Below, in pieces: positions 34,899 to 43,617 of a stretch of DNA of 64,000 nucleotides. Made by a program: the position numbers and the translations under genes. Positions within the stretch are counted from its first letter, which is position 1; the number at the start of each line of letters is the position of its first letter. The notes below the pieces were generated by a model that saw only the letters and a list, made by a program, of their open reading frames with translations, ran no database searches and was not told the origin of the DNA. Origin of the DNA: Achromobacter xylosoxidans (GTDB taxonomy: Bacteria; Pseudomonadota; Gammaproteobacteria; Burkholderiales; Burkholderiaceae_B). The stretch spans positions 2,232,001-2,296,000 of the forward strand of contig NZ_CP061008.1 in assembly GCF_014490035.1 (NCBI RefSeq). Reading direction: 5' to 3'.

Positions 34899-34934
34899 TT
34901 GTCCACAGGAACTGGGGATAACTCCTAGGGATAA
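34899..34934. promoter_or_regulatory. Cluster of three DnaA-box-like 9-mers
   Basis: TTGTCCACA at 34899-34907 differs from TTATCCACA by one base. TGGGGATAA at 34913-34921 differs from the reverse-complement box TGTGGATAA by one base. TAGGGATAA at 34926-34934 differs by two. All fall in a 36-bp stretch of the 161-bp gap between two convergent genes, with spacing of 14 and 13 bp. There is no dnaA, parB or gyrB nearby, so this is not read as the chromosomal origin. Confidence 0.4.
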
Positions 34935-34968
34935 CCCCGAGTTTTCGACCTTTTTCGGGCAGCGTTTG

Positions 34969-35823
34969 TCAAGTCTCGGCGGCGTCCGCCATGTCCCCCA
35001 TTAGCGCCTTGCGGGCCGCGTGCCAGCTGCCGGCGTCCGGCGCATACAGCAGGCCGCCGGTGCGATGCGTGGGCTTGTAGGGCGAACCGTCGAAGTGGGC
35101 CGCGTAGCCGCCGGCCTCGCGGTGCAGCAGCCAGCCGGCAGCGTGGTCCCAGGCAGTCAACTGGTTGTAGAACGCGATGTGGCAGTGCCCGGCGGCCAGC
35201 ATGCGGTACTCATGCGCGGCGCAACGCAGCGAGGCGGTGCTGCCCAGGCGCGACAGGTTGCTGTTGACGGTGGTGCGCATCGGTTCGGGCAGGGCGCCGG
35301 TCGAGATCAGGCCGTCCATGTCTTCGGGCGGCGCGGGGCTGGCCACCGCGAGCTGGGCCTGCTTGCCGTTTTCATATTCCATCCAGGCGCCTTCGCCGCG
35401 CACGGCGAGCGCGCTGTCGCGGCTGACCGGGTCGTAGATGACGCCCGCGATCACGTCGCCGCGATGGCAGGCGGCGATCATCATGCCGAAGAGAGGCAGG
35501 CCCGCGACGTAGTTGCGGGTGCCGTCGATGGGATCGATCAGGAAGGCCAGGTCGGCGTCGACCAGCATGTTCAGCAGCGCGGGATTGCGGGCCGAGGCTT
35601 CTTCCCCGATCAGCACGGCGCCCGGATGCAGTTTGGCCAGGCGCGCGGCGATCAGGCGCTCGGCGGCTTCGTCCGCGTCGGTCACCAGGTCGCGGGCGGA
35701 GCTTTTGCCGCGCACCGCGCCTTCCGGCAGATTGCGAAAGCGCGGCATGACTTCCGTCTGCGCGGTTTCGGCCAGGATAGCGGCAAGCCGGCGGGTGTCC
35801 TCGCGGGTGAAGGTTCTGCTCAT
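34969..35823 (-). CDS. Inositol-monophosphatase family protein
   Basis: Mg-dependent small-molecule phosphatase of the IMPase/HisN/CysQ family. The 284-residue protein has the metal sites GEEASARN, DPIDGTRNYVAGLPLFG and the C-terminal WDHAAGWLLHREAGG. The frame runs on upstream of 35823, but that part is Ala/Ser/Arg-rich and overlaps the gabD side hairpin, so I start at MSRTFTRED. The substrate (inositol phosphate, histidinol phosphate or similar) cannot be chosen from sequence. It converges on the sirtuin gene. Confidence 0.87.
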   Translation of the reverse strand: MSRTFTREDTRRLAAILAETAQTEVMPRFRNLPEGAVRGKSSARDLVTDADEAAERLIAARLAKLHPGAVLIGEEASARNPALLNMLVDADLAFLIDPIDGTRNYVAGLPLFGMMIAACHRGDVIAGVIYDPVSRDSALAVRGEGAWMEYENGKQAQLAVASPAPPEDMDGLISTGALPEPMRTTVNSNLSRLGSTASLRCAAHEYRMLAAGHCHIAFYNQLTAWDHAAGWLLHREAGGYAAHFDGSPYKPTHRTGGLLYAPDAGSWHAARKALMGDMADAAET

Positions 35824-35925
35824 ACGGACTCGTTCGGTCAGGGAACGCGCAAATCTACCATGCCCGGCGCAGGCCGCGATGCAACATATCGGACTCCCGC
35901 CAGCACGCCGGGCAAATGCAAGTGG

Positions 35926-35955
35926 CCCCCGCCGGCAGAAACCGGCGGGGGCCGC
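35926..35955 (-). terminator. Strong hairpin downstream of gabD
   Basis: Perfect 12-bp stem GGCCCCCGCCGG/CCGGCGGGGGCC (35926-35937 with 35944-35955), six-base loop CAGAAA. It is 16 bp past the gabD stop and precedes the phosphatase start. The T-tract is poor (ACTTGCATTT on the minus strand). Confidence 0.65.
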
Positions 35956-35971
35956 AGTGCGCCAGGGGCCG

Positions 35972-37441
35972 TCAGGCGCCCAGGTCCACGCAGAGGTACT
36001 TGATTTCCAGGTACTCTTCGATGCCGTACTTCGAGCCTTCGCGGCCCAGGCCGGATTGCTTGACGCCGCCGAACGGACCGACTTCATTGGAGATGATGCC
36101 GGTGTTGATGCCGACGATGCCGTACTCCAGGGCCTCGGACACGCGCCAGATGCGGGCGTAGTCGCGGGTGAAGAAGTAGGCGGCCAGGCCGAAGATGGTG
36201 TCGTTGGCCATGCCGATGACTTCCGCTTCGGTTTCGAAGCGGAACAGCGGGGCCACCGGGCCGAAGGTTTCCTCGGTCGCGAAGCGCATGGACTGGGTCA
36301 CGTCGCGCACCACGGTCGGTTCGAAGAAGGTGCCGCCCAGCGCGTGGGGCTTGCCGCCGGCGATCACCTTGGCGCCGTGCGCGGTGGCGTCGGCGATGTG
36401 CTCCTGCACCTTTTCCACGGCGCTGCTGTCGATCAGCGGACCCTGGGTCACGCCGTCGGCGAAGCCGTCGCCGACCTTCATGGCCTCGACCTTGGCGACC
36501 AGGCGCTTGGCGATTTCTTCGTACACGCCGGCCTGCACGTAGATGCGGTTGGCGCAGACGCAGGTCTGGCCCGCATTGCGGTACTTGGAAGCCAGGATGC
36601 CGTCGACCGCGCGGTCCAGGTCAGCGTCGTCGAACACGATGAAGGGCGCATTGCCGCCCAGTTCCAGCGACAGCTTCTTGATGGTGGGCGCGCATTGCTC
36701 CATCAGCGTGCGGCCGACTTCGGTGGAGCCGGTGAAGCTCAGCTTGCGCACCACGTCGCTTTCGCACAGGGCCGCGCCGATTTCGCGCGAGCTGCCGGTG
36801 ATGACGTGGAACACGCCTGCGGGCACGCCGGCTTCTTCAGCCAGCACGGCTAGCGCCAGTGCGGTCAGCGGGGTCTGCTGGGCGGGCTTGACCACCATGG
36901 TGCAGCCGGCGGCCAGGGCCGGGCCGACCTTGCGGGTGATCATGGCGGCGGGGAAGTTCCACGGCGTGATCGCGGCGGTGACGCCGATGGGCTGCTTGAG
37001 CGCCATCAGGCGCTGGCCGGCCTTGGGGCTTTGCAGGATGTCGCCGTCGATGCGCTTGGCTTCTTCGCCGAACCACTCCAGGAACGAGGCGGCGTAGGCG
37101 ATTTCGCCGGCGGCTTCGGTCACGGGCTTGCCCTGCTCGGACGTCATGATGGCGGCCAGGTCCTGCTGGTTCTGCATCATGAGCTGGGCCCACTTCAGCA
37201 GGATGGCGGCGCGTTCCTTGCCAGTCTTGGCGCTCCAGGCGGGCAGGGCGGCCTCGGCGCTGGCGATGGCCTGTTCGGCTTCCTTGCGGCCCAGCTTGGG
37301 CACCGACACGATGGTCTTGCCGGTGGAGGGATTGTCCACGGGGATGGACGGGCCGTTGCCGGCGGCTACCCACTTGCCGTCGATGTAGCAGGCGTCGCGC
37401 AGCAGATCGGGGCGCGCCAGGGGATGGGTCAGTGCGGTCAT
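35972..37441 (-). CDS. gabD: NADP-dependent succinate-semialdehyde dehydrogenase
   Basis: Oxidises succinate semialdehyde to succinate, the second step of GABA catabolism. The 489-residue aldehyde dehydrogenase has the catalytic Asn region TPWNFPAAMITRK, Glu in LELGGNAPFIVFDDADL, nucleophile Cys in NAGQTCVCANR and the C-terminal GGVKQSGLGREGSKYGIEEY, matching E. coli GabD closely in length and motifs. It lies downstream of gabT, separated by 124 bp that contain a hairpin. Confidence 0.95.
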   Translation of the reverse strand: MTALTHPLARPDLLRDACYIDGKWVAAGNGPSIPVDNPSTGKTIVSVPKLGRKEAEQAIASAEAALPAWSAKTGKERAAILLKWAQLMMQNQQDLAAIMTSEQGKPVTEAAGEIAYAASFLEWFGEEAKRIDGDILQSPKAGQRLMALKQPIGVTAAITPWNFPAAMITRKVGPALAAGCTMVVKPAQQTPLTALALAVLAEEAGVPAGVFHVITGSSREIGAALCESDVVRKLSFTGSTEVGRTLMEQCAPTIKKLSLELGGNAPFIVFDDADLDRAVDGILASKYRNAGQTCVCANRIYVQAGVYEEIAKRLVAKVEAMKVGDGFADGVTQGPLIDSSAVEKVQEHIADATAHGAKVIAGGKPHALGGTFFEPTVVRDVTQSMRFATEETFGPVAPLFRFETEAEVIGMANDTIFGLAAYFFTRDYARIWRVSEALEYGIVGINTGIISNEVGPFGGVKQSGLGREGSKYGIEEYLEIKYLCVDLGA

Positions 37442-37484
37442 TATTGGAGTCTCCTTGAAGGGATGCGGTGGGCCAGGAAACGGC

Positions 37485-37519
37485 TTGCGGGCGTGGCGGC
37501 TGATCCGCTACGCCCGCAA
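37485..37519 (-). other. Intercistronic hairpin between gabT and gabD
   Basis: A 15-bp stem TTGCGGGCGTGGCGG/CCGCTACGCCCGCAA (37485-37499 with 37505-37519), one G-T type mismatch, loop CTGAT. On the minus strand it follows gabT by 46 bp and ends 43 bp before the gabD start. There is no T tract, so it may be an RNA-processing or attenuation element that lowers gabD relative to gabT. Confidence 0.5.
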
Positions 37520-37565
37520 AACTTGTGCCTGCCCGCCGGAATACCGGTAGTTCAGGTCCTGTGCG

Positions 37566-38831
37566 TCAGGCGGCGAGCGCCTCGGACAGGATGGCCAGTG
37601 CGCGATCGAACTGGGCGTCGGGGATGGTCAAGGGGTACAGGAAGCGCAGGACGTTGCCGTACACACCGCAGCTTAGCAAAATCAGACCCTTTTCGATGGC
37701 ACGGGCTTGCACGCGCTTGACCGCTTCGGCGTCCGGCTTGCCGGTGGCGGGATCGTTCAGTTCCAGAGCGACCATGGAGCCCAGGCCGCGCACGTCGGCG
37801 ATGCCCGGCACCTTGGCGCGCAGGCCTTCCAGATGCGCGCGCAGCTTGTCGCCCAGGGCGACGGCGCGTTCGCACAGCTTTTCCTCGGCGATCACGTCCA
37901 GCACGGCATGCGCCGCGGCGACCGCCAGCGGGTTGCCGGCATAGGTGCCGCCCAGGCCGCCGGCGGCGGGTGCGTCCATGACGTCGGCGCGGCCGACCAC
38001 GCCCGAGATCGGGAAGCCGCCGCCCAGGCTCTTGGCCATGGTGATCAGGTCGGCCTGGACCGAGTGGTGTTCCATGGCGAACAGCTTGCCGGTGCGGCCG
38101 AAGCCGGTCTGGACTTCGTCGGCGATCAGCAGGATGCCGTGCTCGTCGCAGATCTTGCGCAGCGCCGTCATCAGTTCAGGCGGGGTGATGTTGAAGCCGC
38201 CTTCGCCCTGGACAGGTTCGAGAATGATGGCCGCGACGCGCTTGGGATCGATGTCGCACTTGAACAGCAGGTCCAGCCCCTTGAGCGAGTCCGCCACGGT
38301 GATGGACTGGGTGGCGTTGGGGAAGGGCACGTGATAAATGTCGCCCGGCATCGGGCCGAACGACAGCTTGTACGGGGCGACCTTGCCGGTCAGCGCCATG
38401 CCCAGCATGGTGCGGCCATGGAACGAGCCCGAGAAGGCGATGACGCCCGAGCGGCCGGTGGCCGAGCGCGCGATCTTGATGGCGTTTTCGACGGCTTCGA
38501 CGCCGGTGGTGAAGAAGGCGCTCTTCTTCAGGCCGTCGATGGGGGCGAGGCGGTTGATGCGCTCGGCCAGCGAGACATAGCCTTCGTACGGCACGATCTG
38601 GTAGGCCGTGTGCGTGAAGTTGTCCAGCTGCGCGGCGACCGCGGCCTTGATCTTCGGGTGCAGGTGGCCCGTGTTCAGGACGGCGATGCCGCCTGCGAAA
38701 TCGATGTATTCCTTGCCATTGGCATCCCACAGGGTGGCGTTTTCGGCGCGCACCGCGTAGAAGTCGCACATGACGCCGACGCCACGCGGCGTGGCCAGGG
38801 AACGGCGGGTATTCAGGTCCTGATTCTTCAT
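37566..38831 (-). CDS. gabT: 4-aminobutyrate--2-oxoglutarate aminotransferase
   Basis: PLP enzyme that transaminates GABA to succinate semialdehyde. The 421-residue class III aminotransferase shows DFAGGIAVLNTGHLHPK, FTTGVEAVENAIKIAR, ADEVQTGFGRTG and the PLP-binding Lys in MAKSLGGGFPISG. I use ATG 38831 (MKNQDLNTRR) with GAGG upstream; a longer form would extend into the promoter shared with the divergent MocR gene. Confidence 0.95.
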   Translation of the reverse strand: MKNQDLNTRRSLATPRGVGVMCDFYAVRAENATLWDANGKEYIDFAGGIAVLNTGHLHPKIKAAVAAQLDNFTHTAYQIVPYEGYVSLAERINRLAPIDGLKKSAFFTTGVEAVENAIKIARSATGRSGVIAFSGSFHGRTMLGMALTGKVAPYKLSFGPMPGDIYHVPFPNATQSITVADSLKGLDLLFKCDIDPKRVAAIILEPVQGEGGFNITPPELMTALRKICDEHGILLIADEVQTGFGRTGKLFAMEHHSVQADLITMAKSLGGGFPISGVVGRADVMDAPAAGGLGGTYAGNPLAVAAAHAVLDVIAEEKLCERAVALGDKLRAHLEGLRAKVPGIADVRGLGSMVALELNDPATGKPDAEAVKRVQARAIEKGLILLSCGVYGNVLRFLYPLTIPDAQFDRALAILSEALAA

Positions 38832-38892
38832 CTCAGCCTCAGAGAGCATGATGGGCGGGAAAACCTTATTTAATGCTACGATGGCCCCATTT

Positions 38893-38925
38893 GTGGGAAC
38901 CACTTTTATAAATCGGGTAGAACCA
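38893..38925. promoter_or_regulatory. Candidate MocR/GabR operator in the gabT-regulator divergent region
   Basis: The 95-bp gap contains GTGG-GAA-CCAC (38893-38903) and a second AGAACCA at 38919-38925, so the GAACCA core recurs in direct orientation 22 bp apart, as expected for GabR-type regulators that bind two direct repeats. Between them lies TTATAAAT, a -10-like element for the plus-strand gene. Confidence 0.4.
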
Positions 38926-38926
38926 A

Positions 38927-40447
38927 TTGCGGTCCATAGTCGGTGACTTGCTGCAGCTGCGGCTGGCGGACGGCTCCAGCGAGCCCATGAACAAGCGGCT
39001 GTACCGCGGCATCCGTGAAGCCATCCTGGATGGAGCCATTGCCGCGGACTCGCGCCTGCCCGCGTCGCGCGACCTGGCGGCCGAGCTCGGCATCGCCCGC
39101 AACACGGTGGTTCACGTCTACAGCCAGCTGCTGGCTGAAGGCTACACCCGCAGCCGCCAGGGCAACGGCACCTTCGTCAACGCCTCGGTGCCGGATTCCT
39201 ACCTGGCCAGCGGCCGGCGCAAGCGCCAGCCGCCGCCCGCGCAGCCGCGCCCGGCGCTGTCGCCGCGTGGCGCCGCCATCGTCGATGGCGTCTCGGCCTC
39301 GCCCTACCAGTGGGGCGCCTTCATGCCCGGCGTGCCCGACCTGACCGAATTCCCGCACAAGAAGTTCGGCCGCATCTTCAGCGCCTTGTGGCGCAATCCC
39401 TCGCCCGACCTGCTGACCTACGCCTACGGCGGCGGGCTGCCGGCCCTGCGCGAGGCGCTGGCCCAGCATCTGGCGCTGACCCGCTCGATCGATTGCGATC
39501 CCGAGCAGATCATCATCACCGAAGGTTCGCATCAGGCCATCGACCTGACCACCCGCATCCTGGGCGAGGCTGGCGAGACCGCCTGGGTCGAGGATCCGGG
39601 CTACTGGGGGGCGCGCACCATCCTGCAGGCCAACGGCCTGCACACCGTGCATCTGCCGGTGGACGAGGAAGGCATGCGCCTGCCGGAAACCGTCGGCACG
39701 CCGCCGCGCTTCATCTTCGTCACGCCCTCGCACCAGTATCCGCTGGGGCCGGTCATGTCGCTGACGCGCCGGCGCCAGCTGCTGGCGGTGGCGCGGCAAA
39801 GCGGCAGCTGGATCATCGAAGACGACTACGACAGCGAATTCCGCTTCTCCGGCCGGCCCATCGCTTCGCTGCTGGGGCTGGAACCGGACGCGCCCGTGAT
39901 CTATATGGGCACCTTCAGCAAGACCTTGTATCCGGGCCTGCGCGTGGGCTATCTGGTGCTGCCCAAGACCTTGACCGCCGCGTTCCAGGCGGCGCACGCG
40001 GAGCTCTACCGCGAAGGCCACCTGATGACGCACGCGGCCCTGGCCACGTTCATCTCGGAAGGTCACTACGCCGCCCACATCCGCCGCATGCGCATGCTGT
40101 ACGGACGGCGCCGCGCCATGCTGGTCAATCTGATCGAACGCCGGCTGGGGCCGGATTGGCTGCATCGCGACGCCAGCATGGCGGGGCTGCACCTGGTGCT
40201 GACGCTGCCGCAGGACATGGACGACCTGCGCGTGGTGGATGTGGCGCGCAGCAAGGGCGTGCTGACGCGCGCGCTGTCGCGCTACTACGTCAACGACGAA
40301 GGCCGCCGGCCTGGCCTGCTGCTGGGCTACGCCTGCGTGCCCGAGCATGACATCGCGCGCAAGTTCGAGGTGTTGCTGGACAGCCTGAACGAAGTGGCGC
40401 GCGCGTCCGCCGCGGCGCAGCCCGTGGCCGCGTCAGGCGGGCGCTAG
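38927..40447 (+). CDS. MocR/GabR-type PLP-dependent transcription regulator
   Basis: Predicted activator or repressor of gabTD that senses PLP/GABA. The 506-residue protein fuses a GntR winged helix (YRGIREAILDGAIAADSRLP, LGIARNTVVHVYSQLLAEG) to an aminotransferase class I fold with EDPGYWGARTIL, FVTPSHQYPLGPVMS, EDDYDSEFRF and the PLP lysine in MGTFSKTLYPGLRVGY. No ATG or GTG fits: an in-frame TAG lies at 38918, so translation should begin at TTG 38927 or TTG 38948. It is divergent from gabT, which supports a GabR role. Confidence 0.9.
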   Translation: MRSIVGDLLQLRLADGSSEPMNKRLYRGIREAILDGAIAADSRLPASRDLAAELGIARNTVVHVYSQLLAEGYTRSRQGNGTFVNASVPDSYLASGRRKRQPPPAQPRPALSPRGAAIVDGVSASPYQWGAFMPGVPDLTEFPHKKFGRIFSALWRNPSPDLLTYAYGGGLPALREALAQHLALTRSIDCDPEQIIITEGSHQAIDLTTRILGEAGETAWVEDPGYWGARTILQANGLHTVHLPVDEEGMRLPETVGTPPRFIFVTPSHQYPLGPVMSLTRRRQLLAVARQSGSWIIEDDYDSEFRFSGRPIASLLGLEPDAPVIYMGTFSKTLYPGLRVGYLVLPKTLTAAFQAAHAELYREGHLMTHAALATFISEGHYAAHIRRMRMLYGRRRAMLVNLIERRLGPDWLHRDASMAGLHLVLTLPQDMDDLRVVDVARSKGVLTRALSRYYVNDEGRRPGLLLGYACVPEHDIARKFEVLLDSLNEVARASAAAQPVAASGGR

Positions 40448-41329
40448 CGCTGCCGCGAAGGCCGCGGCGTTGCGCATGCCCTGGTCTTCGAAGTTGGTGT
40501 TGAACACCGCGTGCGCCTGGGCGCTTTGCGCCGCCAGGCGTGAGAAGCGCTCGGCCAGCTCGGCCAGTTCCTGTTCCGAGTATTCGTATTGGAAGCGGCC
40601 CGAGGACGCGGCGCCGGACACGTTCCAGGTGGCCGTGTTGCGCCCATGCAGGCGCAGCAGCGTCAGTTCCGGATGGGTGCATTCCCAGACCGCGGGGACG
40701 GTGTTGTCGAACCCTTGCGGACTGTCGACCACCGTATGGACCACCTCGAGATCGCGTTCGAAGGCCAGGGTGTCCGCGGTGGCGGCGGGCGAATCGAACC
40801 AGCTGCGGTGGCGGAATTCCACCGACACCAGGTGTTCTTCCATGCGGCGCGCGCAGTCGGCCACCCGCGCCCGGCCGCGCGCATCGCGCCGGATCCAGGG
40901 CGGAAACTGGAAATGCACCGCGCCCAGCTTGCCGGCCATGCGCAAGGGCTCCAGCGCAAGCTGGTAGCGGCGCCAGAGTTCGTCGCGCAGGTCGGCGGGC
41001 ATGCGGTCGTGGTAGATGACGGGTTCCGGCCAGTCAGGGAGTTCGCGCCGGATGTCCGCGGGCAGTGCGGACAGCGGCGTCTGATGGCCGGTGAACAGCC
41101 GGAAGGCCTTGATGTTGAAGACGAAATCGTCCGGCGTGCGCTGCGCCCACAAGTAGGCGTTTTCGGCCGTGGGCATGGCGTAATAGCTGGAATCGACCTC
41201 CGCCATGGGAAAGCGCGAAGCATAGAAGCGCAGCCGCGCTTCGGCGCTGCGGACCTCGGGCGGGTAGAAGCGGCCGCAGGCCAGCAGGGTGGGGTCGGTC
41301 CAGGAGGCGGTGCCGCTCAAGAGGCGCAT
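40433..41329 (-). CDS. DUF72 (YecE-like) protein
   Basis: Conserved protein of unknown function, 298 residues, with a TIM-barrel-like DUF72 layout: MRLLSGTASWTDP at the start, LRFYASRFPMAEVDSSYYAM, FVFNIKAFRLFTGHQ, GAVHFQFPPW and VSVEFRHRSWF. The chosen ATG 41329 matches the family N-terminus; a further upstream start adds a hydrophobic unrelated stretch. Its 3' end overlaps the MocR gene end by 15 bp (convergent). No functional link to the neighbours is visible. Confidence 0.88.
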   Translation of the reverse strand: MRLLSGTASWTDPTLLACGRFYPPEVRSAEARLRFYASRFPMAEVDSSYYAMPTAENAYLWAQRTPDDFVFNIKAFRLFTGHQTPLSALPADIRRELPDWPEPVIYHDRMPADLRDELWRRYQLALEPLRMAGKLGAVHFQFPPWIRRDARGRARVADCARRMEEHLVSVEFRHRSWFDSPAATADTLAFERDLEVVHTVVDSPQGFDNTVPAVWECTHPELTLLRLHGRNTATWNVSGAASSGRFQYEYSEQELAELAERFSRLAAQSAQAHAVFNTNFEDQGMRNAAAFAAALAPA

Positions 41330-41448
41330 GGCCACAGGCAAATCAGACTTTATCGAAAAAATTCTGTATAAATATACAGTGTTCATTCGTGGTCCGGCAA
41401 TGTCCGGGCTCGCCGTTTTCAGCGGCCGCCATGCTGCGGCCCCGTCCC

Positions 41449-43554
41449 ATGTCCGACCAAACCGATACGTCCAACCCGTCCGCCGAACGTCCCGATCCCC
41501 TGGCCGATCTCAATCCCGCCCAACGCGAGGCCGCCGAGTTTGGCGTGGCCGGCGCGCCGGGGGACGACGGTCCCCTGCTGGTGATCGCCGGGGCCGGCTC
41601 GGGCAAGACCAATACGCTGGCCCACCGGGTCGCGCACCTGATCCTGAACGGCGCCGATCCCCAGCGCATGCTGCTGTTGACCTTCTCGCGCCGCGCGGCG
41701 CTGGAAATGGAGCGGCGCGTGGGCTCGGTGCTGCAGCGGGTGATGCGGCTGCGCGCCACGCAGCAGGCGCCGTCGCTGCCCTGGGCCGGCACCTTCCACG
41801 CCATCGGCGCGCGCCTGCTGCGCGATTGCGCGCAACGCATCGGCCTGTCCGAAGCCTTCACCATCCATGACCGCGGCGACGCCGAGGACCTGATGGGCAT
41901 GGTGCGCCACGAGTTGGGCCTGTCGTCCACCAAGTCGCGCTTTCCGCTCAAGGGCACCTGCCTGGCCATCTATTCGCGCGTGGTCAACAGCCAGACGCCG
42001 GTGGCCGACGTGCTGAAGACCTCCTTCCCCTGGTGCGCCCAATGGGAAGACGAACTCAAGAACCTGTTCCGCGCCTACGTCGCGGCCAAGCAGGACCAGC
42101 AGGTGCTGGACTACGACGACCTGCTGCTGTACTGGGCCGAGATGATGGGCGATCCCGGCATCGCGGCCGACGTGGGGGCGCGCTTCGACCACGTGCTGGT
42201 GGACGAATACCAGGACACCAACCGTCTGCAGTCCGCCATCCTGCTGGCGATGAAACCCGACGGCCGCGGTTTGACGGTGGTGGGCGACGATGCCCAATCC
42301 ATCTATTCGTTCCGCGCGGCCACGGTGCGCAACATTCTGGATTTTCCGAACCAGTTTCCCAATCCGGCCCGGGTCATCACGCTGGACCGCAACTACCGTT
42401 CGACCCAACCCATCCTGAACGCCTCCAATGCCGTGATCGGCCTGGCCACGGAGCGCTACGCCAAGGACCTGTGGACCGACCGCCAGTCGTCCCAGTTGCC
42501 TGAACTGGTGACGGTCAGCGACGAAGCCGGCCAGGCGCGCTGGGTGGCCGACCAGGTGCTGGCGCAGCGCGAGGGCGGGGCCACGCTCAAGTCACAGGCG
42601 GCGCTGTTCCGCACCGCCAGCCACAGCGCCGCGCTGGAACTGGAGCTGACCCGGCGCAACATTCCCTTCGTGAAGTTCGGCGGCCTGCGCTTCCTGGAGG
42701 CCGCGCACGTGAAGGACCTGTTGTCGATATTGCGCTGGGCGGAGAATCCGCGCGGCCGCATGGCGGGCTTTCGCGTGGCACAGTTGCTGCCGGGCATCGG
42801 ACCCGCCACGGCCGGCAAGCTGATGGACGCCATGTCCGCCTCCGCCGAACCGCTGCGCGCGTTGCGTGAATTCAAGCCGGGCGCGGCGGCGCAGGAAGAG
42901 TGGGGCGCTTTCGCCGATACCTATGCGGCCTTGTGCGATCCCGCGCTGAAATGGCCCGCCGACGTGGACCTGGCCCTGCGCTGGTATGGCGCGCAACTGG
43001 AACGGCTGTACGACGATGCGCGCGTGCGCCGCGCGGACCTGGACCAGCTGGTGCGCATCGCCGCGGGCTACGGCACGCGCGAACGCTTTCTTACCGAGCT
43101 GACGCTGGATCCGCCGGACGCCACCAGCGACGAGTCCGGCGCGCCGCATCGCGACGAGGACTACATGATCCTGTCCACCATCCATTCCGCCAAGGGCCAG
43201 GAATGGAAGGCGGTCTACGTCCTGAACGTGGTGGACGGCTGCATCCCGTCGGACATGAGCACCGGCACGGCCGAGGAAATCGAGGAAGAGCGCCGCCTGC
43301 TGTATGTGGCGATGACGCGCGCCAAGGAACGGCTGCAGCTCATCGTGCCGCAGCGCTTCTACGTGCACCAGCAGACCGGCATGGGCGACCGGCACGTCTA
43401 CGGTTCGCGCACGCGCTACATCACCAATGCGATTCTGCCGCTGTTCGATCACTTGCCCAAGCTGCCGGATCTGCCCGCCGGGCGCGCAGCGCTCAAGGAG
43501 CCGCAGGCGCCCAGCGTGGATGTGGCCAAGCGGGTGCGCAACCTGTTCTCGTAG
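41449..43554 (+). CDS. UvrD/Rep-family ATP-dependent DNA helicase
   Basis: Superfamily 1 helicase of 701 residues. Motifs in order: Walker A VIAGAGSGKTNTLAHR, Ia LLLTFSRRAALEM, Walker B VLVDEYQDTN, III VVGDDAQSIYSFRAA, IV LDRNYRSTQPIL, V STIHSAKGQEWKAVYVLNV, VI RRLLYVAMTRAKERL. It is similar in plan to UvrD and Rep but I cannot assign one of these names. The start is uncertain: ATG 41449 is chosen over 41431 and 41389 because family similarity begins soon after. It is divergent from the DUF72 gene. Confidence 0.92.
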   Translation: MSDQTDTSNPSAERPDPLADLNPAQREAAEFGVAGAPGDDGPLLVIAGAGSGKTNTLAHRVAHLILNGADPQRMLLLTFSRRAALEMERRVGSVLQRVMRLRATQQAPSLPWAGTFHAIGARLLRDCAQRIGLSEAFTIHDRGDAEDLMGMVRHELGLSSTKSRFPLKGTCLAIYSRVVNSQTPVADVLKTSFPWCAQWEDELKNLFRAYVAAKQDQQVLDYDDLLLYWAEMMGDPGIAADVGARFDHVLVDEYQDTNRLQSAILLAMKPDGRGLTVVGDDAQSIYSFRAATVRNILDFPNQFPNPARVITLDRNYRSTQPILNASNAVIGLATERYAKDLWTDRQSSQLPELVTVSDEAGQARWVADQVLAQREGGATLKSQAALFRTASHSAALELELTRRNIPFVKFGGLRFLEAAHVKDLLSILRWAENPRGRMAGFRVAQLLPGIGPATAGKLMDAMSASAEPLRALREFKPGAAAQEEWGAFADTYAALCDPALKWPADVDLALRWYGAQLERLYDDARVRRADLDQLVRIAAGYGTRERFLTELTLDPPDATSDESGAPHRDEDYMILSTIHSAKGQEWKAVYVLNVVDGCIPSDMSTGTAEEIEEERRLLYVAMTRAKERLQLIVPQRFYVHQQTGMGDRHVYGSRTRYITNAILPLFDHLPKLPDLPAGRAALKEPQAPSVDVAKRVRNLFS

Positions 43555-43617
43555 GCTGGGCTATCATCGGCCGATACACAAGCTGTCCGGTCGGGATCGC
43601 ATTGACCAAGGGTGTTT

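Noticed and set aside
34899..34934. Chromosomal replication origin
   Set aside because: Only three imperfect boxes, no AT-rich unwinding element next to them, and none of the usual origin neighbours (dnaA, dnaN, gyrB, rpmH, parAB).
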